A DNA stretch of 64,000 nucleotides from Vibrio renipiscarius (GTDB taxonomy: Bacteria > Pseudomonadota > Gammaproteobacteria > Enterobacterales > Vibrionaceae): positions 868,001 to 932,000 of the forward strand of contig NZ_JTKH01000024.1 of the NCBI RefSeq assembly GCF_000827885.1, in the 5' to 3' direction. Position numbers and translations under genes: made by a program. Below are positions 54,471 to 63,933 of the stretch, piece after piece. Numbering within the stretch: position 1 is the stretch's first letter; every line of letters begins with the position of its first letter. The notes beneath the pieces were generated by a model. The model made no database searches, had not been told where the DNA came from, and was given only the letters and a program-made list of their open reading frames with translations.

Positions 54471-57400
54471 TTAAATCAAATCGGCGGCACTTTCACCGGC
54501 GATGCGGCCATAAGTGAAGATATCAATTAACGCATTACCACCTAAACGGTTACCCGCGTGGATACCACCGGTAATTTCCCCTGCCGCGTATAAGCCTGGA
54601 ATAATCTCCCCTTCTTTATTGATCACGCGTGCTTTGGTGTCGATCTTTAGGCCACCCATCGTATGGTGAACCGAAGGTTGACGCGGGGTCGCATAAAATG
54701 GCCCTTGCTCTACTTTTAAGCCGAACGCACTCTTATTGAACTCAGGATCATGCCCCTGAGCCACATAACCATTGTATTGCTCGATGGTGTGGGTGAGCAC
54801 ATCTTGCGGCACACCAATCTTAGTGGCGAGCTCTTCGAGTGTTTCCGCTTGAATAATGATCCCTTCTTTGATCTCTCGTTCGATGGTTTCATCAGAGGTA
54901 TTCGCGGCGGTTTGGCGAATTTTTTCATCGGCAATCATGTAAATAAGACCACCGTTATCGAAGAAGGCGTCAGACAACACATCGCGACTTCCACATTCGT
55001 CAGTAAAGCGTTTGCCTTGTTGATTCACAAAGACAAAGTTTTCTGGCGGCACAATTAAACCGGTTAATAGCGCACCAGATTTCGGGTTGCCAATCGGCAT
55101 TAACTGTACAAAGCCCATGCCGACAAGCTCAGCACCGGCTTTTTCGCCGATTTCAATACCGTCGCCAATCAGTGCTGGGGAGTTGGTTGTTTTGATATCG
55201 TCAGCGATCTCTTTCCAATACGTGTTGTATTTTTTGATCATCTGCGTATTCGCGCCAAAACCACCAGACGCGAGCACGACACCATGATTGACGTGAATAA
55301 CACGTTTATTTCCGTTCGCTTCAGTTGCCTTGATTCCGATGACTTTACCGTCTTCAATAATCAGATCTGTAGCGCGCGTATCGGTGATGATTTGGCCATT
55401 TTGCTCTTGAATGCGTTTTTGCAGTTTATCGACAAACTCAACCCCTTTTGGACGTTTTGGTTTGTGCGCGCGACGCCATAGTGCCCCAACCGGAATTTCG
55501 ACCACGCTGCGATCAAAATCAATGCCTTTGGTGCTTAGCCAGTCAATCGATTCCATAGAACGCGATGTTAAGGTTTCGACCAAGTCATACTGACCATAAA
55601 TCGATTCGCCATTCAGATCGGTACGTTTGCCGCCTAGATAGGTTTGAATGCGGTGTAATTCAATCGAGTCGAATAAGTACTGCTCTCCGCCTTCAAGCGC
55701 AGAAAAATAACCATCGAGCTGGGTTTTTAGCACTTTGAAATCAGCCAGATATTCACCCACAAACTCCGTTTCTGGCGTGTTAGCCAAAGCCATTAGGGTT
55801 TCTTTTTCGCCCGGTAAGGCGGCGAAATCATTTTGCCAGTCAGGTTCAGCTGCGTTTACCCAGCCTCCTGTGCGAACCGTGTTGCCACCAATCGCAGGGA
55901 ATTTTTCCAGCAAAATAACCGATTTACCTTTGTCCAGAGCGGTCAGCGTTGCACTTAAGCCGGCACCGCCACCGCCAACCACGACGATATCAACGGTTTC
56001 TTCAATGGTTTTTGATGCCCATTCAACCACTTCGCGTGCTTTGCAGCGTAGAGCTTCAGAGTTACCACCGGCAAGATCGACAGCATTAGAGACACCATCA
56101 ATCACCGCTTGGCTGCTGACGGTGGCGCCAGAAATAACATCAATGTTTAGGGTTTGGCCGTCAAGGATTTGCTGCGGAATACGCTCAAATGCCGGGTTGG
56201 CTATCCCATCCGATTCTTTTGATGAGTCGACCACAATGTTGAGGATTCTATCTTCAGAGAAAGTCACGGTTACTGGCAAATGACCATTGTGACCACGTCC
56301 GTACGCGGTATACTCGCCTGAGTCGAATTTGATATCGATGCTTTGCAGTTCTTTAATGCGTTGGTGTTTGATGGCCTCCGCTTCGCTATCGACGATCATG
56401 TAATCCATGATTTCCCAAAGTGGAGTTGGGATTTGTAGTGCGTGTTGCTGAGCGATATCGGCAAATTCGGCGCAGGTTTCGTTGTTCAGGGCTTTGTGTG
56501 CCCACGTTGGCTCTACTAAGTAACCTTTGCCGATGCTGACCATGTCATAGCCTTGAGCGAGTGCGTGTTCCGCATCTTCGCGCTGGGCAATCCCGCCCAC
56601 GCCAATTACCGGTACTTTTGCAACATTGTCTGATTGAAGTTGGCGATATTTGGCAATCAGAAGTTCGGTATCTTCTGGGGTGACGATAGAGTTACGCGCC
56701 CAACTCCCCATTGAGAAATGGAAGTAATCTAAGCCATGGGTTGCCAATTTATCTAACAGATACAGGGTGTCATCAAAGCGAATGCCCGGTTGTTCAATTT
56801 CTTCAGGAGAGAATCGGTAGCCAATAATGAAATCAGCTCTGTCGTGTGAGGCCGCGACTTGTTTGGTTTTGTTGAGAATCGCGAGTGGGAAAGCGGTACG
56901 TTTGTCTAAATCGCCGCCCCATTTGTCATTGCGACGATTGGAATGTGGGGAGAAAAACTGTTGGATCAGGTAAGTATTTGCGCCGTGAATTTCAACACCA
57001 TCAAATCCGGCTAAGATCGCGCGGTTAACCGCATTTCCGAAGCTTTCGATCATGTCGTCGATATGTGCAGCGGTCATTTCCAACGGAATTTCTGCATTGT
57101 CGCGCAAGGCCGCCACTGGACTGGCAGAGATAGGCTTGTGACCCCCATTGTATTCTGGGTTGGCCATGCGTCCTGCGTGGTAGATTTGCAAGATGGCTTT
57201 AGAGCCTTTCGCTTTGATTGCTTCCGCGAGTTTTTTTAAACCCGCAATTTTGCTGTCTGTGTCAATGCCCAGCGCCCCTTGGAAAGCGCGGCCGTAATTT
57301 TCTACAAAAGCACTTTCAACAATTATAGCGCCCGCATCACCTGAGCGAGCGGCATAGTAGGTGATCATTTCTTGGGTCACACCGCCATCAAAAAATGCGG

Positions 57401-57485
57401 ATTGAATCGTCATCGGCGCCATGACGATGCGATTTTTTAGTTTGACCCCGGATTGAAATACGATCTCATCGATTAACTGAGCCAT
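54471..57485 (-). CDS. NADH-dependent fumarate/acrylate-type reductase (OYE + FMN-bind + FAD domains)
   Basis: A 1004-residue cytoplasmic flavoprotein. Residues about 1-350 are an Old Yellow Enzyme-like NADH:flavin oxidoreductase domain (KNRIVMAPMT; GFDGVEIHGANTYLIQQF). About 400-480 is an FMN-binding domain with DVISGATVSS, where the threonine is the flavinylation site. About 500-1004 is a fumarate-reductase flavoprotein domain (VVGGGGAGLSATL; the GKRFTDE active-site arginine; AAGEITGGIHAGNRLGG). The ATG at 57485 has AAGGAAC upstream. The order matches NADH:acrylate or fumarate reductases described in Vibrio and Klebsiella. Acceptor specificity cannot be read from sequence. Confidence 0.88.
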   Translation of the reverse strand: MAQLIDEIVFQSGVKLKNRIVMAPMTIQSAFFDGGVTQEMITYYAARSGDAGAIIVESAFVENYGRAFQGALGIDTDSKIAGLKKLAEAIKAKGSKAILQIYHAGRMANPEYNGGHKPISASPVAALRDNAEIPLEMTAAHIDDMIESFGNAVNRAILAGFDGVEIHGANTYLIQQFFSPHSNRRNDKWGGDLDKRTAFPLAILNKTKQVAASHDRADFIIGYRFSPEEIEQPGIRFDDTLYLLDKLATHGLDYFHFSMGSWARNSIVTPEDTELLIAKYRQLQSDNVAKVPVIGVGGIAQREDAEHALAQGYDMVSIGKGYLVEPTWAHKALNNETCAEFADIAQQHALQIPTPLWEIMDYMIVDSEAEAIKHQRIKELQSIDIKFDSGEYTAYGRGHNGHLPVTVTFSEDRILNIVVDSSKESDGIANPAFERIPQQILDGQTLNIDVISGATVSSQAVIDGVSNAVDLAGGNSEALRCKAREVVEWASKTIEETVDIVVVGGGGAGLSATLTALDKGKSVILLEKFPAIGGNTVRTGGWVNAAEPDWQNDFAALPGEKETLMALANTPETEFVGEYLADFKVLKTQLDGYFSALEGGEQYLFDSIELHRIQTYLGGKRTDLNGESIYGQYDLVETLTSRSMESIDWLSTKGIDFDRSVVEIPVGALWRRAHKPKRPKGVEFVDKLQKRIQEQNGQIITDTRATDLIIEDGKVIGIKATEANGNKRVIHVNHGVVLASGGFGANTQMIKKYNTYWKEIADDIKTTNSPALIGDGIEIGEKAGAELVGMGFVQLMPIGNPKSGALLTGLIVPPENFVFVNQQGKRFTDECGSRDVLSDAFFDNGGLIYMIADEKIRQTAANTSDETIEREIKEGIIIQAETLEELATKIGVPQDVLTHTIEQYNGYVAQGHDPEFNKSAFGLKVEQGPFYATPRQPSVHHTMGGLKIDTKARVINKEGEIIPGLYAAGEITGGIHAGNRLGGNALIDIFTYGRIAGESAADLI

Positions 57486-57488
57486 CAA

Positions 57489-57890
57489 ATGTTCCTTTAC
57501 AGATTAATTGTCATATTAAAATTGCCAGTGAAACCCATCGGTATTTAACGAGTAATTTTGATATGAGAACGACTAAATTCTGTCTAAGCGTGTCGCTTAT
57601 TCCTAATAACCCTAGGAATTATATTGACTTATTTATATGAGTAAAATGAATGCTTTGCATTGACGATATGACTTTTTTGCATAAATACGGTGCTGGGTAC
57701 GTTTTAAATAGAGGGTTTTATACCCGTCCTACTTGGCGTTGCAGTAGCGTTGCAGTGGCGTCAACAGGCACTCTCAAACCTCATCGCATAGCGTATTGAT
57801 GCTACGAGATCCGAGCTCAGAGGCTTTGTTCGCTTGTCGCTTACCTACATCGTCACGTTGTTTGGGGATAGGGGAGAAGAAGGGGGCTAT
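57489..57890. other. Intergenic region between the reductase and usher genes, with repeat B
   Basis: Contains the reductase promoter region, an AT-rich stretch to about 57700, and then repeat B (copy 2 at 57769-57791) and a diverged CTTCAAGTTGTTTGGG-like element. No gene is seen. Confidence 0.45.
57769..57791. repeat. Dispersed repeat B, copy 2
   Basis: CACTCTCAAACCTCATCGCATAG, 22 of 23 bp identical to the copy at 28311-28333. Confidence 0.65.
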
Positions 57891-60311
57891 TTAACGAGAA
57901 ATGACAATGACATTGCCAAGATCAATAAATAACTGTTCGTCGTCTTGAGTGGCGGAGATTTGAATGTCTCTGGCGCTGGCGGCGTTATCATAAAAGCGAA
58001 CCCGATAGTCGCCTTCAGGTAAGACATCGAGTTCAAAATTGCCTTCTTTATCGGTGAAAAAAGGATAGGTTTGGTTGGTTGATTTACTTTGAAATTCACC
58101 GACGATGTCAGCCATCGGCTTCTGTTTTTGGTTATAAAATTGCCCACTGACGAAATAACCTTTATCAATGGTTAATTGATGAGAAGAGCCGCTGTATAAG
58201 CCAGACAACGCGACGAACTCGCCTTGTTTTAGTTCCTCATTAAACGCAAGATTGCGCCCATCGACTCTGATGGTTCGATACCCGTCATTACTGATAGGAA
58301 CGAGTAATTCTGAATAACCGGCATTGTCGGCGGCATCGGTAATTTGAATGCGCTTATATTGGTCATAGCTGAGTTGATAGCGGTCTTGATATTCTTCTGG
58401 AAGTGAGACGATATTGAAACTGCTCGTCACGGGGGAGGTCAATATTACGTTGTTGCCCGCCCATGCGATGGCGGTATCGGCCCCAACACTGAGAATGCGG
58501 CTTTTTGTGGGGCGTGATTCATTGGTACTGGAATAGCGTGCATTTAATGTGACTCTATTTCCGTACCATTTGCCATAGCTGTCTAGGCCATCATATTCTT
58601 GGCCGACAAATTTCGTCGCGGCTCGCCAGTAATAATCGGGTTGATATTGGGAGGCGGCGACTTCTGTTTGATATTCATCATTGCGGCTATCAAACGATGT
58701 GCGGGCAGACACGCTGACATTATTCCAACGCAACGGCATTGAAAAAGAGAGATAGATGCTACGGTCAATCTGGTCTTCATTCTTTTGCCAACGCAAGTTG
58801 ACGCTGGTGGAGATTCTTTCACTGAAACGATAACTGGCGTTTAATGACGCCCCCTGAGATTGGGTTCTTTCGTTATCGAATTCATGGTCAAGATTGACAG
58901 AAAGGTAGCCATTGTCAAAAGGCGTATCGATGCTAGAGCTAAAGGATAGCTTATGCACCAAAGGGTCGGGCTTAGTCGTTTGATTGACGCCGTAACGGAA
59001 AGAGACATTAGACAGTGATTCATCAAACAATTGCTCGATGAACACTTGGCCCAAAAACTGATAGGAATGTGAATCGGGAAACTGATTAAATTCACTATCA
59101 AGACTGAAAAAAAGATCGCCAAGCGCGAAGTTTTGGTTGAGAGCGAAGTTTTGCTCGTCGTCCTCGTACAAGATGACGGAAGAAAGTGTCCACCATTCGG
59201 TTAACCCATATGAGATAACCCCTTGCGCGCTCATTATATCCCTATCGATGCTTTTCGTGCCGTTGTTCTCGTATCGTTGTCGAGCGCCATACAGCAGCTG
59301 GGTTTCTATGTCGCCTTTGAGCAATAATTGAGGGTGATCGACGAGGTTAAAGAAGCGTTTTTGCTCAATACCACCTTGGTCGATGTAACTGACTTCGACT
59401 TCATTCACCCCTTGCTCTAGCGGAAGATCTTTGAGGTTATATTGGCCTGCGGCTAAGCGTAGCGTTCGGTACTCTTCACCGTTGATGTTTATCTTAACCA
59501 GAGAGGTGGATTCTAAACTGATCGGTACGGAGTTTGGGTTGGTAAGCTCTTCAAGGTATTGGGGCTGATAAGAGTACGAGAGCCCAAAAAGATCCCCGCT
59601 GGGCAGAGAGGAAATATCGGTTTCAATTTGGTAGTCGCCAAACTGAAGATAACCTGAGTTGTTGGGTAAATTACTTATCACACGGGTTCTATCCCTTACC
59701 CAAGTTCCTTTGTCAGTAAAGTGATTGTATGTGTATGTATGACCGTCCTCAAAAGTGATAGGCCCTATGGCGGTAATCCCCCTCAAAGCGACTTGTGAGG
59801 CGGAGTAATCGGTGTTGACAAGATTGTGGCTATGAGACCAATACGTATTTAATACGCCACTAAATAGCACGGGTTCAATGTGAGGAATGCCGGTTGGCGG
59901 TGTTTTCGTGCCAAGATTTTGCAGGGGAATGTCGACCAGTTTTCGGTCGGATACTGGAACCGATATCGAGATGATCAGCTCATCAGCACGGTATTCGCTA
60001 TCCCAGCCGAGATCTTGCAAGGTCGCCCGCGTGACTTTTTCATTTTGTAGGGCACTGCGTAGCGTCTCTAAGCGCGTCGCATCGATAGATTGCGTAAGAA
60101 TATCAAGTAACTCATTGCCCTCTAAGGCCCAATACTCCTCACGTTCATCATCCAGATAGCCCGTCACTTCAACCCGTTGATTTACCACCTCAACATCAAT
60201 CGGAATTTGCATCTCCTCGGCGAAGAGAGGAAGAGACGCACTCGCTAAAATGACGCAGGTAAATAAACTGCTGTGGGTAAAGCCTTGTGATCGCCGCGCT
60301 GAATGAGCCAT
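57891..60311 (-). CDS. Outer-membrane fimbrial usher (alternative chaperone-usher / CS1-type)
   Basis: An 806-residue usher that forms the pore for pilus export in the outer membrane. A signal peptide (about 1-31, ending LPLFA) precedes an N-terminal domain and a long beta-barrel region rich in alternating aromatic strands (for example ALNQNFALGDLFFSLDSEF). C-terminal domains with carboxypeptidase-regulatory-like strands follow (FTDKEGNFELDVLPEGDYRV). The sequence fits the TcfC/CS1-type ushers. It starts 7 bp after the chaperone gene. No tip-adhesin gene follows; the next gene, 400 bp on, is the reductase. Confidence 0.82.
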   Translation of the reverse strand: MAHSARRSQGFTHSSLFTCVILASASLPLFAEEMQIPIDVEVVNQRVEVTGYLDDEREEYWALEGNELLDILTQSIDATRLETLRSALQNEKVTRATLQDLGWDSEYRADELIISISVPVSDRKLVDIPLQNLGTKTPPTGIPHIEPVLFSGVLNTYWSHSHNLVNTDYSASQVALRGITAIGPITFEDGHTYTYNHFTDKGTWVRDRTRVISNLPNNSGYLQFGDYQIETDISSLPSGDLFGLSYSYQPQYLEELTNPNSVPISLESTSLVKININGEEYRTLRLAAGQYNLKDLPLEQGVNEVEVSYIDQGGIEQKRFFNLVDHPQLLLKGDIETQLLYGARQRYENNGTKSIDRDIMSAQGVISYGLTEWWTLSSVILYEDDEQNFALNQNFALGDLFFSLDSEFNQFPDSHSYQFLGQVFIEQLFDESLSNVSFRYGVNQTTKPDPLVHKLSFSSSIDTPFDNGYLSVNLDHEFDNERTQSQGASLNASYRFSERISTSVNLRWQKNEDQIDRSIYLSFSMPLRWNNVSVSARTSFDSRNDEYQTEVAASQYQPDYYWRAATKFVGQEYDGLDSYGKWYGNRVTLNARYSSTNESRPTKSRILSVGADTAIAWAGNNVILTSPVTSSFNIVSLPEEYQDRYQLSYDQYKRIQITDAADNAGYSELLVPISNDGYRTIRVDGRNLAFNEELKQGEFVALSGLYSGSSHQLTIDKGYFVSGQFYNQKQKPMADIVGEFQSKSTNQTYPFFTDKEGNFELDVLPEGDYRVRFYDNAASARDIQISATQDDEQLFIDLGNVIVISR

Positions 60312-60318
60312 AAATCAC

Positions 60319-60984
60319 CTAGTTCAAAATGACTTCGGCTTGTTGATATTGTTTGCCAATGCTTTGTAGAGGCAAAAAGACTTGAGTCTCTGCCAGCATG
60401 TTGATGTCGGGTAACGGTTTGTCATAGAAGATACTGCCATTTTCCGAACTGAGCTTGAGCTTCCAATCGTCAAGAATGATGTGCTTGTTGCCGCGGTTTT
60501 GTAAGGCAAGTTGCGTACCTTTTGGCCCGTTACTCACCGTGGCTGTGAGTTCTGGTTCAGCATTTTTGGGCGTAATATAAAACGCGGTATGGAAGTTGAA
60601 TTTTGCATTGAGTCCTTCTTGGTCATCTTCACTCACGTTACGATCCAATTGTTTGAATACGACACGGAACGATTTTTCTTTCGAGATGTTTTTCTTGCCC
60701 AAATAAATGACTTTTATGCGCTTTTTTTGTTGAGGTTCGAGAATTATTTTGGACGGGAATACGCGAATATCTTTGGTCGCGCCACGTAACTCTTCACCTG
60801 ATTCACTTAACGAGCGGGAAGCCACATCCACTTCATAGGCGGCTTTGCGGTTAGTCAGGTTTTCTAAGGTATAGCTGGCCGACTTTTCTTTAATATCAAT
60901 GCTCTGTGAAAGAGGTGAAATATTAAAATTGGCGTAGGAAATATTGGCAAAAAACAGAATAAATAACGCAGCGATTTGTATCAT
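60319..60984 (-). CDS. Periplasmic pilus-assembly chaperone
   Basis: A 221-residue immunoglobulin-like chaperone that folds pilin subunits by donor-strand complementation. The ATG at 60984 (with GGAGA 9 bp upstream) is chosen over 61002 because the signal peptide (MIQIAALFILFFANISYA) starts there. Conserved elements: the N-terminal beta strand of hydrophobic residues and PQQKKRIKVIYLGK, with the basic residue that anchors subunit C-termini. It is in an operon between pilin and usher genes, with an intergenic stem upstream. Confidence 0.85.
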   Translation of the reverse strand: MIQIAALFILFFANISYANFNISPLSQSIDIKEKSASYTLENLTNRKAAYEVDVASRSLSESGEELRGATKDIRVFPSKIILEPQQKKRIKVIYLGKKNISKEKSFRVVFKQLDRNVSEDDQEGLNAKFNFHTAFYITPKNAEPELTATVSNGPKGTQLALQNRGNKHIILDDWKLKLSSENGSIFYDKPLPDINMLAETQVFLPLQSIGKQYQQAEVILN

Positions 60985-61003
60985 GGCGGGTTCTCCAATC
61001 AAT

Positions 61004-61028
61004 TTAGGAGGGCATAACGCCCTCCTAA
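61004..61028 (-). promoter_or_regulatory. Intergenic stem-loop between pilin and chaperone genes
   Basis: A perfect 10-bp stem TTAGGAGGGC/GCCCTCCTAA with a 5-nt loop, 9 bp after the pilin stop. There is no T-run. It may be an mRNA stabiliser or partial terminator that gives excess pilin over chaperone and usher, as is common in fimbrial operons. Confidence 0.6.
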
Positions 61029-61037
61029 TACAAAGAA

Positions 61038-61592
61038 TTACAATGGAGTTAAATCAAAAGTCAGTGTTTCAGTGTATTGGCCTGCATAAGTGAAACTTTC
61101 ATTGTCTGCGAGTTTCATAATAAGTTGGAAGCTGGCGATTTCAGTGGTTGCGCCTTCCGCCAGCAGCATGATTTCGCCTTGGCTCGGATTATAGTCAGAA
61201 CCAATCGTTCCCACGGCTAGCTTATCAAAGTTGCCTTCACTTAGTGTGTATTCGACCCCTTGAGAGCCGCTAGCATCATTGTTTTCGAGTGAGCCGTTGG
61301 TTGCCGTGACATGGATGGTGTAGCCTCCGGATGCGTTACACAGTGCTTTACCAGAGATACTTTGCCCCGCTCCCGTGAAGTCGTTTATTTCACTGTGAAC
61401 ATACTGTCCGCCTACGTTGCTGACCGGGTCACCCACATCACCATCATTTGATGTGGCGAGGAGGCCAATATTACACTCCTGAGCGACATTTTTCGTTAGC
61501 GTGGTTGATGCTCCGGTGACATCGGCATGCGCTGCTGTGCTGCTTAAAGCCGTTGCGGAAAGAATGGCGACTGTGATTGCTACTTTGTTCAT
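61038..61592 (-). CDS. Major fimbrial pilin subunit
   Basis: A 184-residue secreted subunit. The ATG at 61592 starts a signal peptide (MNKVAITVAILSATALSSTA, cut near AHA|DVT). Two cysteines (QECNIG; KALCNASGG) can form the usual pilin disulfide, and the C-terminus (YTETLTFDLTPL) has the alternating hydrophobic strand that inserts into the chaperone. An upstream frame extension to 61676 lacks support. It is the first gene of a three-gene pilus operon. Confidence 0.82.
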   Translation of the reverse strand: MNKVAITVAILSATALSSTAAHADVTGASTTLTKNVAQECNIGLLATSNDGDVGDPVSNVGGQYVHSEINDFTGAGQSISGKALCNASGGYTIHVTATNGSLENNDASGSQGVEYTLSEGNFDKLAVGTIGSDYNPSQGEIMLLAEGATTEIASFQLIMKLADNESFTYAGQYTETLTFDLTPL

Positions 61593-62071
61593 AAAGAATT
61601 CCCTTTTGTCTTTGTAGTATTTGTATTTGGTGTGTCTTGTGAATCGACACAAGCAATGATAGATAAAAGTGAACAACGGGGAGTGTTAATTAAGTTGCCA
61701 TTTAAATTTGTGATTAGTGGTATTAAAGTTTACGACTTCGATGCCTTGTTGTATTTGGGTTTTTATATTACTGGCATGTCGATTTGGATTGGTGATTGTA
61801 TTTTTGGTTAAGTATTAGAATGAAAAGAGCATTTTGCTTATTAGTATGCTGTATTCTTTTTGCTTTATTCTTTTGATGTAATACTTTTTGTTACAAATGT
61901 AATTATTACGCATTAGTCGATAAGTTTAATTGGCATTAAGCTATTGAAGTGATGGTTAATTTTCTTTCTTGATAGAGATCTCATTATCTATATATAGTCA
62001 TTTTTTCTATTGAATATATAAATGGCGGGCCTACTCTTGTAGGGTCAGGAAGCTATAGAGGCAAGAGTGTA
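61593..62071. other. AT-rich divergent promoter region of the pilus operon and the LuxR gene
   Basis: A 480-bp, strongly AT-rich region with no gene. It probably carries divergent promoters and may be bound by H-NS. No clear operator was identified. Confidence 0.5.
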
Positions 62072-62728
62072 ATGGATAATAATCAAAAGAAAATCGTACT
62101 AGTCTGTGAGTCTAATATTCAATTCGGTTTAATTAAAGAGGTTTTAGAAAGTGTTAAAAGTATCAAGCTTTCGCTTTGGTATTATAAAGAGTTAGGGCAG
62201 GAGATTGCTGATAAAGAGTTGGATATAGCCTTGATTGATTATAACTATATTAATAGCGAAAACTTGGAGCAGCTATATTCTAATTTACCTTCGGGTTGTG
62301 GCATTGTCTTTTTCAATGTGCGAGAAAAAATGCCAAAAAATCAGTTGATTAGATGGCCTAATTTGAAAGGTGTTTTATACAACACCGCTCCAGTATCCCA
62401 TTTGGCGAAATGTTTAGATCATGTGGCATGCGGTGATATGTGGCTGCCAAGAAAACTGATGGTGGCGATGTTGAAGCAATCACACGAGTCCACTCAAACC
62501 GAGCGTAATGTAGAGTTGTTGACGCGTAGAGAGCGTCAAATATTGAATTTGTTAGTCACCGGGCAATCCAATCAAAAAATTGCTGATAATTTGTATATTA
62601 CGGAAAGCACCGTGAAAACGCATATCTATCGTTTGTATAAAAAAATGAATGTGCGATGTCGTAAAGAAGCCATGTCATGCGTCAATCTGCAATCCAATCG
62701 GTTTTATTACGATGGCGCGCTCTCTTGA
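62072..62728 (+). CDS. LuxR-family regulator, CsgD/VpsT-like
   Basis: A 218-residue response-regulator-like transcription factor. The N-terminal receiver-like domain has an altered phosphorylation site (IALIDYNYIN instead of the usual D-rich pocket), and the C-terminal LuxR HTH is complete (LTRRERQILNLLVTGQSNQK; STVKTHIYRLYKKMNV). The linker segment GDMWLPR (121-127) corresponds to the W[FLM][TS]R c-di-GMP motif of VpsT, with Pro in the third position. It is divergent from the pilus operon and likely regulates it. Confidence 0.8.
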   Translation: MDNNQKKIVLVCESNIQFGLIKEVLESVKSIKLSLWYYKELGQEIADKELDIALIDYNYINSENLEQLYSNLPSGCGIVFFNVREKMPKNQLIRWPNLKGVLYNTAPVSHLAKCLDHVACGDMWLPRKLMVAMLKQSHESTQTERNVELLTRRERQILNLLVTGQSNQKIADNLYITESTVKTHIYRLYKKMNVRCRKEAMSCVNLQSNRFYYDGALS

Positions 62729-62856
62729 TGCGATGATCTTGCCGCCGCTATTTTACTAACGAGTACAAGTTAGTGATGAATTTAGACTATGTTCATTGTG
62801 TTTGAACGTGACTTTGTACGTTCTCTTTTTTGCCCACAATGAGAAGGAATAGCAAC

Positions 62857-63603
62857 ATGCAAGGAAATAGCTTCGACAATAAGATATGTATTGTGACAGG
62901 AGCCGCACAGGGGATTGGCCAGGCGGTAACGCAACGGTTGAGTGATAATGGCGCGCTCAAAGTGTATGCGTTGGATCTTAACCATGAAGCATTAACTCAC
63001 GCGTGGCATGCTTACTCCAACGTGATACCCGTCGCCTTGAATATTTGTGATAGAGAGGCGATCCGGTTGTTGGTGGAAGACATTCAACGTGAACATAGCC
63101 ACATTGATGTATTGGTGAATAATGCGGGGATAACGCAAGATGCCCTATTGGAGAACATGTCTGAATCTCAATGGGATCAAGTCGTAGAAGTGAACTTGAA
63201 AGGGGTGTTTAACCTTACTCAAGCCGTCGCCTCTATCATGATGGCCAATGGCTATGGGTCGATTATCACCATGTCATCGGTGGTTGGTACGGACGGCAAT
63301 ATTGGCCAGAGTAATTATGCCGCAACCAAAGGCGGTGTGATTGCGATGACAAAAGGTTGGGCGAAGGAGTTTTCTCGTCATGGTGAGCAAGTGAGAGCCA
63401 ACTGCGTGGCGCCCGGTTTTGTCGAGACCCCAATGACCGCCAATTTACCAGAGAAAGTATTGAATATGATGCGCCAAAAAACACCGTTGCAACGAATGGC
63501 CTCCGTTGATGACATTGCCGATGGTGTCGAATTCTTGGCCAGTGATAAATCCCGCTTTATTACCGGGCAGGTGCTAAAAATTGATGGTGGTCTGGTGCTT
63601 TAA
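62857..63603 (+). CDS. SDR-family reductase, FabG/PhaB-like
   Basis: A 248-residue NAD(P)H-dependent 3-oxoacyl reductase-type enzyme. The ATG at 62857 with AGAAGGA upstream is chosen; an upstream in-frame ATG at 62830 lacks support. Motifs: TGAAQGIG, NNAGIT, the catalytic serine in TMSSVVG, YAATKGG with Tyr and Lys, APGFVETPM and the C-terminal FITGQVLKIDGG. It could act on beta-ketoacyl-ACP or acetoacetyl-CoA. It has no operon partner in view. Confidence 0.88.
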   Translation: MQGNSFDNKICIVTGAAQGIGQAVTQRLSDNGALKVYALDLNHEALTHAWHAYSNVIPVALNICDREAIRLLVEDIQREHSHIDVLVNNAGITQDALLENMSESQWDQVVEVNLKGVFNLTQAVASIMMANGYGSIITMSSVVGTDGNIGQSNYAATKGGVIAMTKGWAKEFSRHGEQVRANCVAPGFVETPMTANLPEKVLNMMRQKTPLQRMASVDDIADGVEFLASDKSRFITGQVLKIDGGLVL

Positions 63604-63933
63604 CGATGCATCGATGATGGCGAATCTGACGCGTACGTAAGCCAAGCTGTCGGCTGCGCGTCTTCGGGGGTGATGGCCATTCTACTTGACGTGCAGAGGT
63701 GTTGTTCAGACCTCTTTCCCTCCCAGCCATAGTGGTTTGATGCTTAGAATTTTTTGTTGGTAACGTGCCAGCATCTTCAAGATGTTTGAGTATAGAATGA
63801 CCACTGTGAGTAAAGTTTAAACGTAGAATAATGACGTAGATTGTAAAATATTTAGATTAATCATGTTTTAATTGCTAAGGAAGCAAGTTGGTGATATTTA
63901 TCGCATATATACAGGATTATATATGGAATAACG
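63604..63933. other. Intergenic region, no gene seen
   Basis: Includes a diverged copy of the CTTCAAG-type repeat at about 63773-63790 (CTTCAAGATGTTTGAG). The next gene's promoter should lie close to 63934. Confidence 0.4.

Noticed and set aside
61038..61676. Longer pilin start at 61676
   Set aside because: The extension would put 28 polar and basic residues before a perfect signal peptide that begins at 61592.
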